A DNA stretch of 64,000 nucleotides from positions 7,986-71,985 of the forward strand of contig NZ_LKEG01000025.1 in assembly GCF_001645105.1 (NCBI RefSeq), written 5' to 3'. Shown here in pieces: positions 25,501 through 33,390 of the stretch. The position numbers and the translations under genes were made by a program. Origin of the DNA: Pseudomonas marginalis (lineage in GTDB: Bacteria > Pseudomonadota > Gammaproteobacteria > Pseudomonadales > Pseudomonadaceae). The notes below the pieces were generated by a model. It was not told the DNA's origin and searched no databases. It saw nothing but the letters and a program-made list of their open reading frames with translations. Positions within the stretch are counted from its first letter, which is position 1, and every line of letters starts with the position of its first letter.

Positions 25501-26441
25501 AGACCAATCTCCTTGCGACGTTGCAGGCTTACCACTGCCAGCAGCAGTAACCCTTTCACACCGATCTGGATAAAAGCGGAAATGTTGGACAGGTTCATCG
25601 CATTGCCGATCAGGCTTACCAGCAGTGCGCCCACTACAGTGCCCAGCAGGCTGCCAACCCCGCCGCTTAGTTGAGCACCGCCTAACGCCACTGCCGTCAC
25701 CGAATCAAGGTTGAACGCGTTGCCGACTTTGGCGTCGCCCGAGGACAGACGGCCCGCCAGGTAGAGACCGGCAATGAACGCAAACAGTGAGCTCAACAGG
25801 TAAGCAGCAACGATGATGCGTTGTGTATTGATGCCGTTCAGACGCGCATTCTCGGCACTGCCGCCGGCGGCAAACAGGTGAACACCAAACGGCCGGCGAT
25901 ACAGCAGCCAGGCCGCCGCCGCTACCGGTACGCCGATCCAGAACAGTGACAAGGGCACACCTGCGACATCGCCGTTTACCAGCGCGGTCAGCCAGGAAGG
26001 CACATCACCGCCTGGTATCGGACGCAGCAGCAGCGCCAAACCTTGGGCAAAGCTCATGGTTGCCAGCGTCATGATAATGGGGTGAACGTTGAGCCTGGCC
26101 ACCCCAACCCCGTTGATCAGGCCGATTGACAGCGCTGCCAGCAGGGCGATGCTGAAGGTCATCGCGGCCGGGTAGGGCATGGCCACCAGGGTCGTGGTGA
26201 GACTCACGACAGCACCGTTGGAAACATCGAGGCCGCCAGTGACGATGACCATCATTTGGCCAACCGAAGCGAGCACCAGCGGGGCGGTTTGCGCCATGAC
26301 GTTGGAGAGGTTTTGCCGGGTTAAGAACTCGGGTGAGCTGAGGGCGGCGACCAGCAGGACCAATGCCAGAATCATCAGCGCGATACGCAGCGTGCCACTT
26401 CTTGAGTTGCGAGGCATGGCGAAAAGATTGAGGGCGCTCAT
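25497..26441 (-). CDS. Ribose-type ABC importer permease (first subunit)
   Basis: A 314-residue RbsC-like permease: QTAPLVLASVGQMMVIVTGGLDVSNGAVVSLTT, GLINGVGVARLNVHPIIMTLATMSFAQGLALLL, SVTAVALGGAQLSGGVGSLLGTVVGALLV. The ATG at 26441 overlaps the ATPase stop codon by 4 bases, so translation is coupled. Further in-frame sequence upstream (to 26588) lies inside the ATPase gene and is not used. With the neighbouring permease it makes the transmembrane path of a sugar-type ABC importer. Confidence 0.92.
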   Translation of the reverse strand: MSALNLFAMPRNSRSGTLRIALMILALVLLVAALSSPEFLTRQNLSNVMAQTAPLVLASVGQMMVIVTGGLDVSNGAVVSLTTTLVAMPYPAAMTFSIALLAALSIGLINGVGVARLNVHPIIMTLATMSFAQGLALLLRPIPGGDVPSWLTALVNGDVAGVPLSLFWIGVPVAAAAWLLYRRPFGVHLFAAGGSAENARLNGINTQRIIVAAYLLSSLFAFIAGLYLAGRLSSGDAKVGNAFNLDSVTAVALGGAQLSGGVGSLLGTVVGALLVSLIGNAMNLSNISAFIQIGVKGLLLLAVVSLQRRKEIGL

Positions 26442-27976
26442 AAGGCATGAACTCCTGTGTGGGAGGCGACGTGTACATTCGCGTGTTGCGTGCCAATGGC
26501 GGCGCGCAAGATGCGTTCTTCGGTCGCCTCCGACCCGCTCATTTGCGTGACGATCCGGCCCTCGTGGATCACCAGGATTCGATCGCACAAGCCGATCAAC
26601 TCCAACAGCTCGCGTGAAAGCACCAACAGTGCTCCGCCCTGTTCGACAAATTCGCGCAGCAGGCGGTAAATCTCAGCCTTGGCGCCGACGTCCACGCCGC
26701 GCGTCGGCTCTTCAAGAACGATGACGTCGACCCCCGACGCCAGCCAGCGGCCGATCAAGGCTTTTTGCTGGTTACCTCCTGACAGCGACTTGACGATCAC
26801 CCGCGAATCGCCTTTGCCAATGTTCATATCGCGCATAAGCCCGGCAACCACAGATTTTGCATTCGTCAGGATCGAGCCAAGGGGGCGTCCTATTTGCGTA
26901 CCCAGCGCGATGTTGTCGGCGATCGACAGGTTTAAAAACAGACCTTCGCTTTTCCTGTCCTCAGGGATGAAGCCCAACCCGGCTCGAATCATCGGTTCAA
27001 TACCGTTCGATGGCGCCAGCCGGATCGTAGCGCCGGTGGAGGGGGACATTTTGACAATGTCCGAATGCGCAGCCGCTTTGAGTCCGACGATGGCGCGTGC
27101 AATCTCCCGCTGGCCCTGGCCCTCCAGGCCGGCCACGCCCAATATTTCGCCGCGATTGAGGGTGAATCGGACGTCGGGCGAATGCGCTTCGACCTTGAGT
27201 GCACGTACGTCGAGTGCCACCTTTTTGGCGACTTCGCCGCGCGGCGGGAAAAAATCGACGAGGTCTCGGCCTACCATCAGTGCGACCAATTCATGCTCGG
27301 TCAGTGACGCGGTTGGACGCGTGGCGACATGCCGACCATCTTTCATCACCGTCACGGTGTCGCACATTTCGAAAATTTCCCGCAACCGATGTGAGATGTA
27401 AATGATCGCCTTACCGGCGTCCCTCAGCTCGTAGATGAGCTGTTGCAGCCGCTCTACGTCGGCGGCATTGAGCGCGGCGGTCGGCTCGTCAAAAATGAAG
27501 ATGTCAGCATTGGCGGATATGCCCTTGGCAATCTCGACGGCCTGCTGCTGAGCGACGGTCAGGTTTTTTACCAGGGTCTTTGGGTCGAAGTTGAGTCCGA
27601 CCCGAGAGAGTATTTCGGTGGCTTTTTCCTCGGCGGTTGCGTAATCCATCGCTCCCATTCGTGTGCGCGGTTCGCGTCCCAGGAAGATATTTTCCGCGAC
27701 CGACAGATTAGGGATGAGCGTGAACTCCTGGAACACCGTGGAGATGCCCTTGTGCAGCGCATCAAGAGGGGATGAGAGCACCAAGCGTTCGCCGTTGAGT
27801 TCCAGGCTGCCGCTGTCTGGTTTGTGCACGCCCGCGATGATTTTCATAAGTGTGGATTTGCCGGCGCCGTTCTCGCCGGTCAATGCATGGATCGAACCTT
27901 TTTCGAGTGAAAAGTCGATGCCATGCAACACAGTGGTATTGCCAAACGTTTTGATGATCTTCTGTGCGCGTAGCAT
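26438..27976 (-). CDS. Sugar-type ABC importer ATPase (double ABC domain, RbsA-like)
   Basis: A 512-residue ATPase with two fused ABC domains. Domain 1 has Walker A GENGAGKST at about residues 34-42, signature LTVAQQQAVEIAKG and Walker B IFIFDEPTAALN. Domain 2 has the usual degenerate Walker A (GVAGLEGQGQRE), a canonical signature LSGGNQQKALIGRWLA and VIVLEEPTRGVDVGAKAE. The H-loop region of domain 2 reads LSRELLEL where RbsA proteins usually have SSEL. The ATG at 27976 follows GGAGG. Coupled by overlap to the permease gene, and separated from the binding-protein gene by a hairpin that would allow less ATPase than binding protein. Confidence 0.94.
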   Translation of the reverse strand: MLRAQKIIKTFGNTTVLHGIDFSLEKGSIHALTGENGAGKSTLMKIIAGVHKPDSGSLELNGERLVLSSPLDALHKGISTVFQEFTLIPNLSVAENIFLGREPRTRMGAMDYATAEEKATEILSRVGLNFDPKTLVKNLTVAQQQAVEIAKGISANADIFIFDEPTAALNAADVERLQQLIYELRDAGKAIIYISHRLREIFEMCDTVTVMKDGRHVATRPTASLTEHELVALMVGRDLVDFFPPRGEVAKKVALDVRALKVEAHSPDVRFTLNRGEILGVAGLEGQGQREIARAIVGLKAAAHSDIVKMSPSTGATIRLAPSNGIEPMIRAGLGFIPEDRKSEGLFLNLSIADNIALGTQIGRPLGSILTNAKSVVAGLMRDMNIGKGDSRVIVKSLSGGNQQKALIGRWLASGVDVIVLEEPTRGVDVGAKAEIYRLLREFVEQGGALLVLSRELLELIGLCDRILVIHEGRIVTQMSGSEATEERILRAAIGTQHANVHVASHTGVHAL

Positions 27977-27996
27977 GGTTGATCCTCCGGTTAAAG

Positions 27997-28020
27997 GCGC
28001 AGGCATGCAAATGCCTGCGC
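27997..28020 (-). other. Intercistronic hairpin between binding protein and ATPase
   Basis: GCGCAGGCAT and ATGCCTGCGC form a perfect 10-bp stem with a 4-base loop, just after the binding-protein stop codon. Such hairpins in ABC operons usually stabilise the upstream message so that binding protein exceeds membrane components. Confidence 0.65.
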
Positions 28021-28036
28021 GTTGGCGTCATCAGGA

Positions 28037-29125
28037 CTACTTGGTGCCGTAGTATTTCTGGAGTTGCTCTTCCGGTATTTCGGAAGGGCTCCAGAAAGCA
28101 TCCGACAGGTCCATGCGCACGTATTTATCCAGAGTTTCGGTAGTGACCGGATCGGGTCGGTTCACGTAATGCTTGTAGACAGGCTTGCCCTCAAGCAGCG
28201 CAACGGCAGCGCGTATTGCCGCAGCGCTCAAGCCGGGTGGGCAGATGGGGCCGATGGATTTCAGGTTGTCGGTCTTCCAGCGGCGCAACCAGCCGTTCAT
28301 GGCTTCGCCAGTGATCGGGGGCAGGGTGGCTACCCCCATTTGCTGCAGTGCATCGGCGCAGCCGAGCGACATGTTCGCGCCGTCAGCCCAGATGCCGTTC
28401 ACTTCAGGGTTAGACAGGTAGAGGCTTTCGCACATGCGCTTGGCATCATCGTAGGACCAGTTGGCATATTGATCGGAAATGATCTTGATGCCTGGCGCGG
28501 CTTTGAAGGCTTCCATTGCGCCTTTGTAGCGATCCTCATCAACCGGGTGCCCCGCGACGCCCCGCAGCAACCAGATGTTGCCTTTGCCGTTAGTCTGCTT
28601 GATAAGGTATTCGGCCATCACCTTGCCGAAGAAGAAGTCGTCTCCCTGGATCTCGGTGGTGAATTGGTCGGTACTGGTTTTGCCCAGGTAAACGACGACG
28701 GGGATACCTGCGGCGCGGGCTTTCTCGATACCTGCCGAAGCTGATGTGGTGGTCAGGGGCGCGACGATCAGCACATCGACTTTTTGGGCGATGAGGTCTT
28801 CAATGTCAGCGGCTTGCTTGGACTGACTGAGGTCCGCACTTCGGAAGAGGTATTCCTTGATTTGTGGGATACCTTTGACGGTTTGTTCGGCTTCATGAGC
28901 GGTTTGATAGGTATGGGTTGAACCGGCAAGACCGTAGTGGCTCATACCAATTTTCCAAGGTCCTTTTTTCTTGAATTCGTCAGGCTTGGTCTGGGGGTTG
29001 GTCCCGCTCGCTGGCGCGGTATCAGCCAACAGGTAGAGATCTTCGGCGAAGACTACGGGAGCACACAGGGCTACGGTGCAAGAGAGGCTGAGCGCAGCCG
29101 CCCACCGCTTGATGGATGATTTCAT
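28037..29125 (-). CDS. Periplasmic sugar-type substrate-binding protein
   Basis: A 362-residue periplasmic binding protein of the ribose/galactose-binding (Peripla_BP_4) type. Residues 1-27 are a signal peptide (MKSSIKRW start, AVVFA-like end). Mature landmarks are WKIGMSHYGLAGSTHTYQTAHEAEQTV, DIEDLIAQKVDVLIVAPLTTTSASAGIEKARAAGIPVVVYLG and VNGIWADGANMSLGCADALQQMG. It has about 30 extra residues before the first strand, and GMSHYGLAGSTHTY departs from classic ribose binders, resembling the TorT-like branch. It feeds the ABC importer encoded downstream. Bounded by hairpins on both sides. Confidence 0.9.
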   Translation of the reverse strand: MKSSIKRWAAALSLSCTVALCAPVVFAEDLYLLADTAPASGTNPQTKPDEFKKKGPWKIGMSHYGLAGSTHTYQTAHEAEQTVKGIPQIKEYLFRSADLSQSKQAADIEDLIAQKVDVLIVAPLTTTSASAGIEKARAAGIPVVVYLGKTSTDQFTTEIQGDDFFFGKVMAEYLIKQTNGKGNIWLLRGVAGHPVDEDRYKGAMEAFKAAPGIKIISDQYANWSYDDAKRMCESLYLSNPEVNGIWADGANMSLGCADALQQMGVATLPPITGEAMNGWLRRWKTDNLKSIGPICPPGLSAAAIRAAVALLEGKPVYKHYVNRPDPVTTETLDKYVRMDLSDAFWSPSEIPEEQLQKYYGTK

Positions 29126-29158
29126 GCTTGACTCCGTTATTGTAATTATAAGCCAGCG

Positions 29159-29181
29159 ACCGGGCAGCCAGGCTGCCCGGT
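29159..29181 (-). other. Near-perfect palindromic hairpin between SDR and binding-protein genes
   Basis: ACCGGGCAGCC and GGCTGCCCGGT pair over 11 bp around a single base, just after the SDR stop codon. No T run follows on the minus strand, so it is more likely an mRNA-processing or attenuation element inside the operon than a complete terminator. Confidence 0.6.
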
Positions 29182-29191
29182 AAACCCAGGG

Positions 29192-29935
29192 TTAGAACGG
29201 TTGTGCCGTAGGACGGATCAGGATTTCGTTGACGTCGACTTCCGGCGGCTGGGACATCGCGAACGCGATAGCGCCAGCGATGGCGGTGGCTTTCATCGCA
29301 ATGTCGCGAACTTTCTTTTCTTCGGCCTTGGCTTCGACGTCAGTGATGGTCGAGGCCAAGTTGGACTCAACGGCACCCGGCGAGATGATGGTGGTGCGAA
29401 TGTGCTCACCAATCTCCTGGCGCAGGCCTTCGGAGATGGCACGTACCGCAATCTTGGTGCCGCAATACACCGCGCTGTTGCGGGTGACGATGTGGCCTGC
29501 CACCGATGCGATGTTGACGATATGGCCGCTGTTCTGCGCTTTCATCACGGGCAGGGCAGCAGCAATGCCATACAGGACGCCCTTGATATTGATGTCGATC
29601 ATGGCGTCCCACTCATCTACTTTGAGGGCCTCGATCGGGGACAGTGGCATGATCCCGGCGTTGTTCACGATCACGTCCAGGCGGCCATAGGTTTCCACGG
29701 CGACGTCGACAAAGTGCTGAACGTCTTGGCGGCGTGTGACGTCGACCACTACGTGAGTGGCAGTGCCGCCAGCGCTCTGAATTTCCTTAACGATCTTTTC
29801 CATCGCGGACACGGTATTGGCAGGCGCACCAATGACGACTTTGGCGCCCAAGCCGGCCAAGTGCCTTGCAGTTGCTTCACCGATACCGCTGCTGGCGCCT
29901 GTAATTGCTACAACTTTGCCTTTTACGTTTTCCAT
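29192..29935 (-). CDS. SDR-family NAD(P)-dependent oxidoreductase
   Basis: A 247-residue classical [25 protein letters not shown] at the N-terminus, [20 protein letters not shown], catalytic Ser in IASVAGH, and Tyr-x3-Lys in [10 protein letters not shown]. It is a paralogue of the SDR at 39500-40243, sharing the WD-M-x-N-IKG and GIAAxLP-type central region. GAGG lies 7 bases before the ATG. It lies between the ABM monooxygenase and the ABC importer on the same strand (57-base gap to the ABM gene), so it is probably a catabolic enzyme acting on the imported compound or a derivative. Confidence 0.9.
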   Translation of the reverse strand: MENVKGKVVAITGASSGIGEATARHLAGLGAKVVIGAPANTVSAMEKIVKEIQSAGGTATHVVVDVTRRQDVQHFVDVAVETYGRLDVIVNNAGIMPLSPIEALKVDEWDAMIDINIKGVLYGIAAALPVMKAQNSGHIVNIASVAGHIVTRNSAVYCGTKIAVRAISEGLRQEIGEHIRTTIISPGAVESNLASTITDVEAKAEEKKVRDIAMKATAIAGAIAFAMSQPPEVDVNEILIRPTAQPF

Positions 29936-29992
29936 TTTTGTTGCCTCGTATTGTTGTTTTAAGGGAACGCATCATGCTTGTGGAGAGGTTTA

Positions 29993-30283
29993 CTAAAGCT
30001 TGCGATAGGTCTTGACCGAAATAGGCTCTGCCAACAGTGGATTGAGCCTTTCGACTGTTTTGGCGACATGCTCACTATTGGCATGCCCGTCAACGTCTTC
30101 TTGAGTTGCCCACCCATCGACGATGACGAACTCGCTGTTGTTTTCGGTCGATTGGTACACGTCGTAGAACAGGCAGCCTTTCTGCTTCAGCGATGGACCG
30201 GCCAGACCCTGGATCAGGGCGCTGCCTTGCGTAATGCTCTCGGGTTTTACGGTGAAGCTGGCAACCACATAGATGGCAGTCAT
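29993..30283 (-). CDS. ABM-domain (antibiotic biosynthesis monooxygenase-like) small protein
   Basis: A 96-residue ferredoxin-like dimeric alpha/beta protein: TAIYVVASFTVKPESITQG, CLFYDVYQSTENNSEFVIVDGWATQEDVDGHANSEHVAKTVERLNPLL. This is the ABM/YgiN quinol-monooxygenase pattern, with the HANSEH helix that carries the family His. These cofactor-free enzymes oxidise quinols or aromatic substrates; some members are not catalytic. GGAG precedes the ATG at 30283. It is 10 bases downstream of the zinc ADH gene and co-transcribed with it. Confidence 0.88.
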   Translation of the reverse strand: MTAIYVVASFTVKPESITQGSALIQGLAGPSLKQKGCLFYDVYQSTENNSEFVIVDGWATQEDVDGHANSEHVAKTVERLNPLLAEPISVKTYRKL

Positions 30284-30293
30284 AAGGGCTCCT

Positions 30294-31385
30294 TCAGAAA
30301 AGCAAGACGGGTTTGATGACCTTGCCGGACTCGGCATCGGCGATGGCTTCGTTGATCTTTTCAAACGGGTAGTGCGTGATAAAACGCTCGAACGGAAACA
30401 TCCCTTCCTGCTGCAACTGCACCAACTGAGGGATGAATACCTGGGGGATCTGGTCTCCCAGAATCACGCCCTGAAGCTTGCGGTTGAATGCAATCCAATC
30501 GAGGAGGATCGGGATGTCTTTGCCCAGGCTATCGAGACCGAGCAGGGCGCAGTGACCACCTGGGCGAGTCGACTCGACGGCGTTACGAATAACGTTGGGC
30601 AAACCGACGGCATCGATGCTGAAGTCGGAACCGCCGTCCGTGATTTTCTGAATCTGCTCGACGATATCCGTCGCACGACCGTTGATGACGTGTGTGGCCC
30701 CAAGGTCCTTGGCCATCTGCAGGCGCGAGTCGTGCAGGTCGACGGCGACAATCACGCTGCAACGTCGGATCTTTGCCGCCATGATTGCCGCCAGGCCTAC
30801 CGCACCGCAGCCGAATATTGCGATGGTGGAGCCCACGGGCGGCTGCATCGCGTTCATGACGGTGCCGGCGCCCGTGGCCATGCCGCACCCCAATGGTGCT
30901 GCGATCTTCAAATCAAAGTCTTTGGGCAGCTTTACCGCATTGTTTTCTGTCGCGAGGATGTAGCTGGCGAACGAGGACTGGCCGACGAAATTCGATGCAA
31001 TGTCCGCATCCAGGATGGCGCGTTTGCCGTTGGGCCGAGCGCCGGTCAGGTTGTACTGGACGTAATTCCTGCAGTTCATCGGGTGCGCGCGACGGCAGTC
31101 TGAGCAGTAGCCGCAGGAACTCTGGCTCAGTGCAACGTGATCGCCCACCTGCAGGCTTTTTACGTCGCTACCGACTGCCTCGATTATGCCGACGCCTTCG
31201 TGGCCCGGGATTACCGGGTGCTTCGGGCCAAAAATACCGTCTCGCAACAGTAGGTCAGTGTGGCAAATACCCGTGGCGACCGTGCGGATGAGGATTTCAT
31301 TCCCCTCCGGTTCGGCGATCGTCAATTCTCTGAGTTCTAGCGGGCTTTTGGCCTGGGTGGCCACTGCAGCAATCATACGAGGCAT
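30294..31385 (-). CDS. Zinc-dependent alcohol dehydrogenase (aryl-alcohol type, copy 1)
   Basis: A 363-residue MDR-family alcohol dehydrogenase. Catalytic zinc ligands lie in ATGICHTD and GHEGVG; four structural-zinc Cys are in SCGYCSDCRRAHPMNC; the NAD motif is FGCGAVGLAAI. The layout resembles benzyl/aryl-alcohol dehydrogenases (XylB-like), which oxidise primary alcohols to aldehydes. AAGGAG precedes the ATG at 31385; the long in-frame extension upstream crosses the operator and is not coding. First gene of the minus-strand operon ADH-ABM-SDR-ABC. Its leader carries an ATTGTA-N-TACAAT-type site, so it should belong to the second GntR regulon, as does its relative at 52102. Confidence 0.92.
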   Translation of the reverse strand: MPRMIAAVATQAKSPLELRELTIAEPEGNEILIRTVATGICHTDLLLRDGIFGPKHPVIPGHEGVGIIEAVGSDVKSLQVGDHVALSQSSCGYCSDCRRAHPMNCRNYVQYNLTGARPNGKRAILDADIASNFVGQSSFASYILATENNAVKLPKDFDLKIAAPLGCGMATGAGTVMNAMQPPVGSTIAIFGCGAVGLAAIMAAKIRRCSVIVAVDLHDSRLQMAKDLGATHVINGRATDIVEQIQKITDGGSDFSIDAVGLPNVIRNAVESTRPGGHCALLGLDSLGKDIPILLDWIAFNRKLQGVILGDQIPQVFIPQLVQLQQEGMFPFERFITHYPFEKINEAIADAESGKVIKPVLLF

Positions 31386-31776
31386 GCGGACGTGCTCCTT
31401 AGGCGTCTTGAAGACGCTCATGAATGACTTGCAAGTATTCAGATGCCCGGCGGCGTTGTTATCGGTGGTACCGATAAATGCGGCGTAGGCAGGTCTGAAG
31501 TATAAATTTTTGTGTTTTTGTATTACAATATTATTGATCTGTTGTAAGCGAATATATCCGAACAAAACCAAATTGCAATAGGTGATCGGCAGCTTTTCGG
31601 GACGTGCCGGATATTTTTTCCATGTGGGCTGAAAGCCCCGAATATTGGGCGCGCAGGCGTGCCTGGCCACTGATCGAGCCATTTAAAAGGTGAGACGGAT
31701 AAGGGGATATACCGGGTGTTTACTCGCTTGCGATCAGCAAGGAAGGCACCCGGTCCAAGCGTTTGAAATTGTCAGG
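31386..31776. other. 391-base gap between ADH start and MFS end
   Basis: No credible gene. It contains the ADH promoter with an FadR-type operator (31517-31529) in very AT-rich DNA. Near the MFS end an inverted repeat ACCGGGTG/CACCCGGT (31711-31718 with 31747-31754) is not followed by a T run and is at best a weak terminator. Confidence 0.55.
31517..31529. promoter_or_regulatory. FadR-type operator, ADH promoter (site b)
   Basis: TTTGTATTACAAT matches ATTGTATTACAAT at 12 of 13 positions. It lies 131 bases upstream of the ADH start in a very AT-rich stretch. Confidence 0.6.
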
Positions 31777-33108
31777 TCAGATGTTCTTGAGGTCTCGCCG
31801 GAATGTCTCCGGGCTGATGAACATAGTGGTTGCCGCAACCAGAGCGCTCAGGGTCATCATGAGGATCACTGCCCAAGGAGAGCCGTCAGCCCAAAGGATT
31901 AGTGCGCTGGCAAGCATTGGGGTAATCCCCCCCAGCAGAATCGAGGCCGCCTGGTAGCCGATTGAAATCCCGGTATAGCGCACCGCGGTGGGGAACAGTT
32001 CTGAGTAATAGGCCGCCAGTGTGCCGTAGACCGGACCATGGCCGAGGCAAAGTACCGCGATAAGCGCTATCGCCAGCAATACCAGCGAGCCACTCATGGC
32101 CATCAAAAAGAACGGGTAGGCGGTGATTGCGATAAATAACGCGCCCCCTATGAATACCGGACGGCGCCCGATGCGGTCCGAGACGGCACCCCAGAAGGGG
32201 ATTGAGACAATGTTGAATAGCGCCGCCAGCATCACCACCAGGAGCACGTCGCTCTTGGGTATCTGGGTGTACTGCGACACAAAGGCGAGAATGAACACGG
32301 TGTAAATATAGTAATTTCCACCTTCTGCAAAACGCACGCCCAGCGCCAGAAGCAGTGGCTTGCGTTGAGTCGTGAACACTTGCGAGATAGGACTTTTTCG
32401 CTGCGCGACAGACTTTGTCATGGCTAGAAAGGCCGGTGATTCTTCGGTCTTGAGCCGTATGAAAAGACCCACTGCAGCCAGCAAGACACTGAACAGAAAA
32501 GGAATACGCCATCCCCAGCTAAGGAATTCCGATTCTGGTAATGCAGACGCCGCAGCGAACGCCGCTGAACCCAGCACCAGGCCCGTAGAGACGCCGGTTT
32601 GGGGGAATGCTCCCCACATGCCTCGACGATTATCAGGCGCATGCTCCACGGCCATGAGCACGGCGCCTCCCCATTCTCCACCCACTGCAAACCCTTGCAC
32701 GACGCGCAGCAGTATTAGCAGTGCGGGGGCCCACATGCCGATCTGTTGGTAGGTCGGTAGCATTCCGATCAATGTTGTCGAAACGCCCATGAGCATCAGG
32801 GTCAGTACCAGGGTTTTTTTACGCCCCAGTCTGTCGCCCATCTGTCCCGCAAAAAAACCACCCAGCGGCCGTGCGATGAATCCTACGGCGAACGATCCAA
32901 ATGCCGCGATGGTGCCAGCAGCAGGACTGAAGTTTGGGAAAAAAAGGTGGTTGAACACCAGCGCAGCGGCGACGCCATAGAGCGTGTAGTCGTACCACTC
33001 AATGACGCTGCCTATGACGCTTGAGATCAATACGCGCCGTTTGCCCGCATCAATTCTGTCTCCCGGCAATGACATTTCCCTGGTGAGGGGAGAAGCTTTA
33101 GTAGTCAT
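31777..33108 (-). CDS. MFS transporter, metabolite:H+ symporter (MHS) family
   Basis: A 443-residue 12-helix carrier: SVIGSVIEWYDYTLYGVAAALVF at TM1, GFIARPLGGFFAGQMGDRLGRKKTL for the loop 2-3 signature, GFAVGGEWGGAVLMAVEHAP, and a second-half DRIGRRP motif. MHS members (ShiA, ProP, KgtP, PcaT) import organic acids or aromatic acids with protons. Weak ribosome-binding site at 33108. An ATTGTATTACAAT site ends 14 bases before the start codon, where repressor binding should block expression. It is divergent from the GMC operon and is a second import route next to the ABC system. Confidence 0.92.
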   Translation of the reverse strand: MTTKASPLTREMSLPGDRIDAGKRRVLISSVIGSVIEWYDYTLYGVAAALVFNHLFFPNFSPAAGTIAAFGSFAVGFIARPLGGFFAGQMGDRLGRKKTLVLTLMLMGVSTTLIGMLPTYQQIGMWAPALLILLRVVQGFAVGGEWGGAVLMAVEHAPDNRRGMWGAFPQTGVSTGLVLGSAAFAAASALPESEFLSWGWRIPFLFSVLLAAVGLFIRLKTEESPAFLAMTKSVAQRKSPISQVFTTQRKPLLLALGVRFAEGGNYYIYTVFILAFVSQYTQIPKSDVLLVVMLAALFNIVSIPFWGAVSDRIGRRPVFIGGALFIAITAYPFFLMAMSGSLVLLAIALIAVLCLGHGPVYGTLAAYYSELFPTAVRYTGISIGYQAASILLGGITPMLASALILWADGSPWAVILMMTLSALVAATTMFISPETFRRDLKNI

Positions 33109-33122
33109 ATTTCTACCTTATT

Positions 33123-33135
33123 ATTGTATTACAAT
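33123..33135. promoter_or_regulatory. FadR-type operator, MFS promoter (site c)
   Basis: ATTGTA-T-TACAAT, a perfect copy, 14 bases upstream of the MFS start codon on the minus strand. Confidence 0.7.
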
Positions 33136-33287
33136 ATTAGCGTCCTACTATCGCACTCTAGGAGTTCTTCACGCGTCTGCCAAGTGTTTGGATTGTCGTT
33201 GTTGGCGCTGTGTTCTGGCGGACGACGAAAGGTCATAGGCGCAACCTCTCAACACTCACCAGGCTGAAGCAGCGTGAATCAGTATTC

Positions 33288-33315
33288 TTGACATATTGTA
33301 GTACAATAATATAGC
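33288..33315 (+). promoter_or_regulatory. Promoter with embedded FadR-type operator, GMC operon (site d)
   Basis: TTGACA (33288-33293) and TATAGC (33310-33315) are spaced 16 bases apart, and ATTGTA-G-TACAAT (33295-33307) fills the spacer. A repressor bound here would exclude RNA polymerase. The TTGACA-N1-operator layout recurs at 53359 and, on the minus strand, at 58507, each time ahead of a transcript carrying an MBL lactonase-like gene. Confidence 0.7.
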
Positions 33316-33390
33316 GTGAATTTGCTCAATAAATACAATAAAGGGTGCCGGGAACCCATGGTCCGCACCCATGCGCAAATGAGGTCTTCA

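Noticed and set aside
29139..29151. Eighth FadR-type site before the binding-protein gene
   Set aside because: ATTGTAATTATAA keeps only the left half of the palindrome, so it is not counted.
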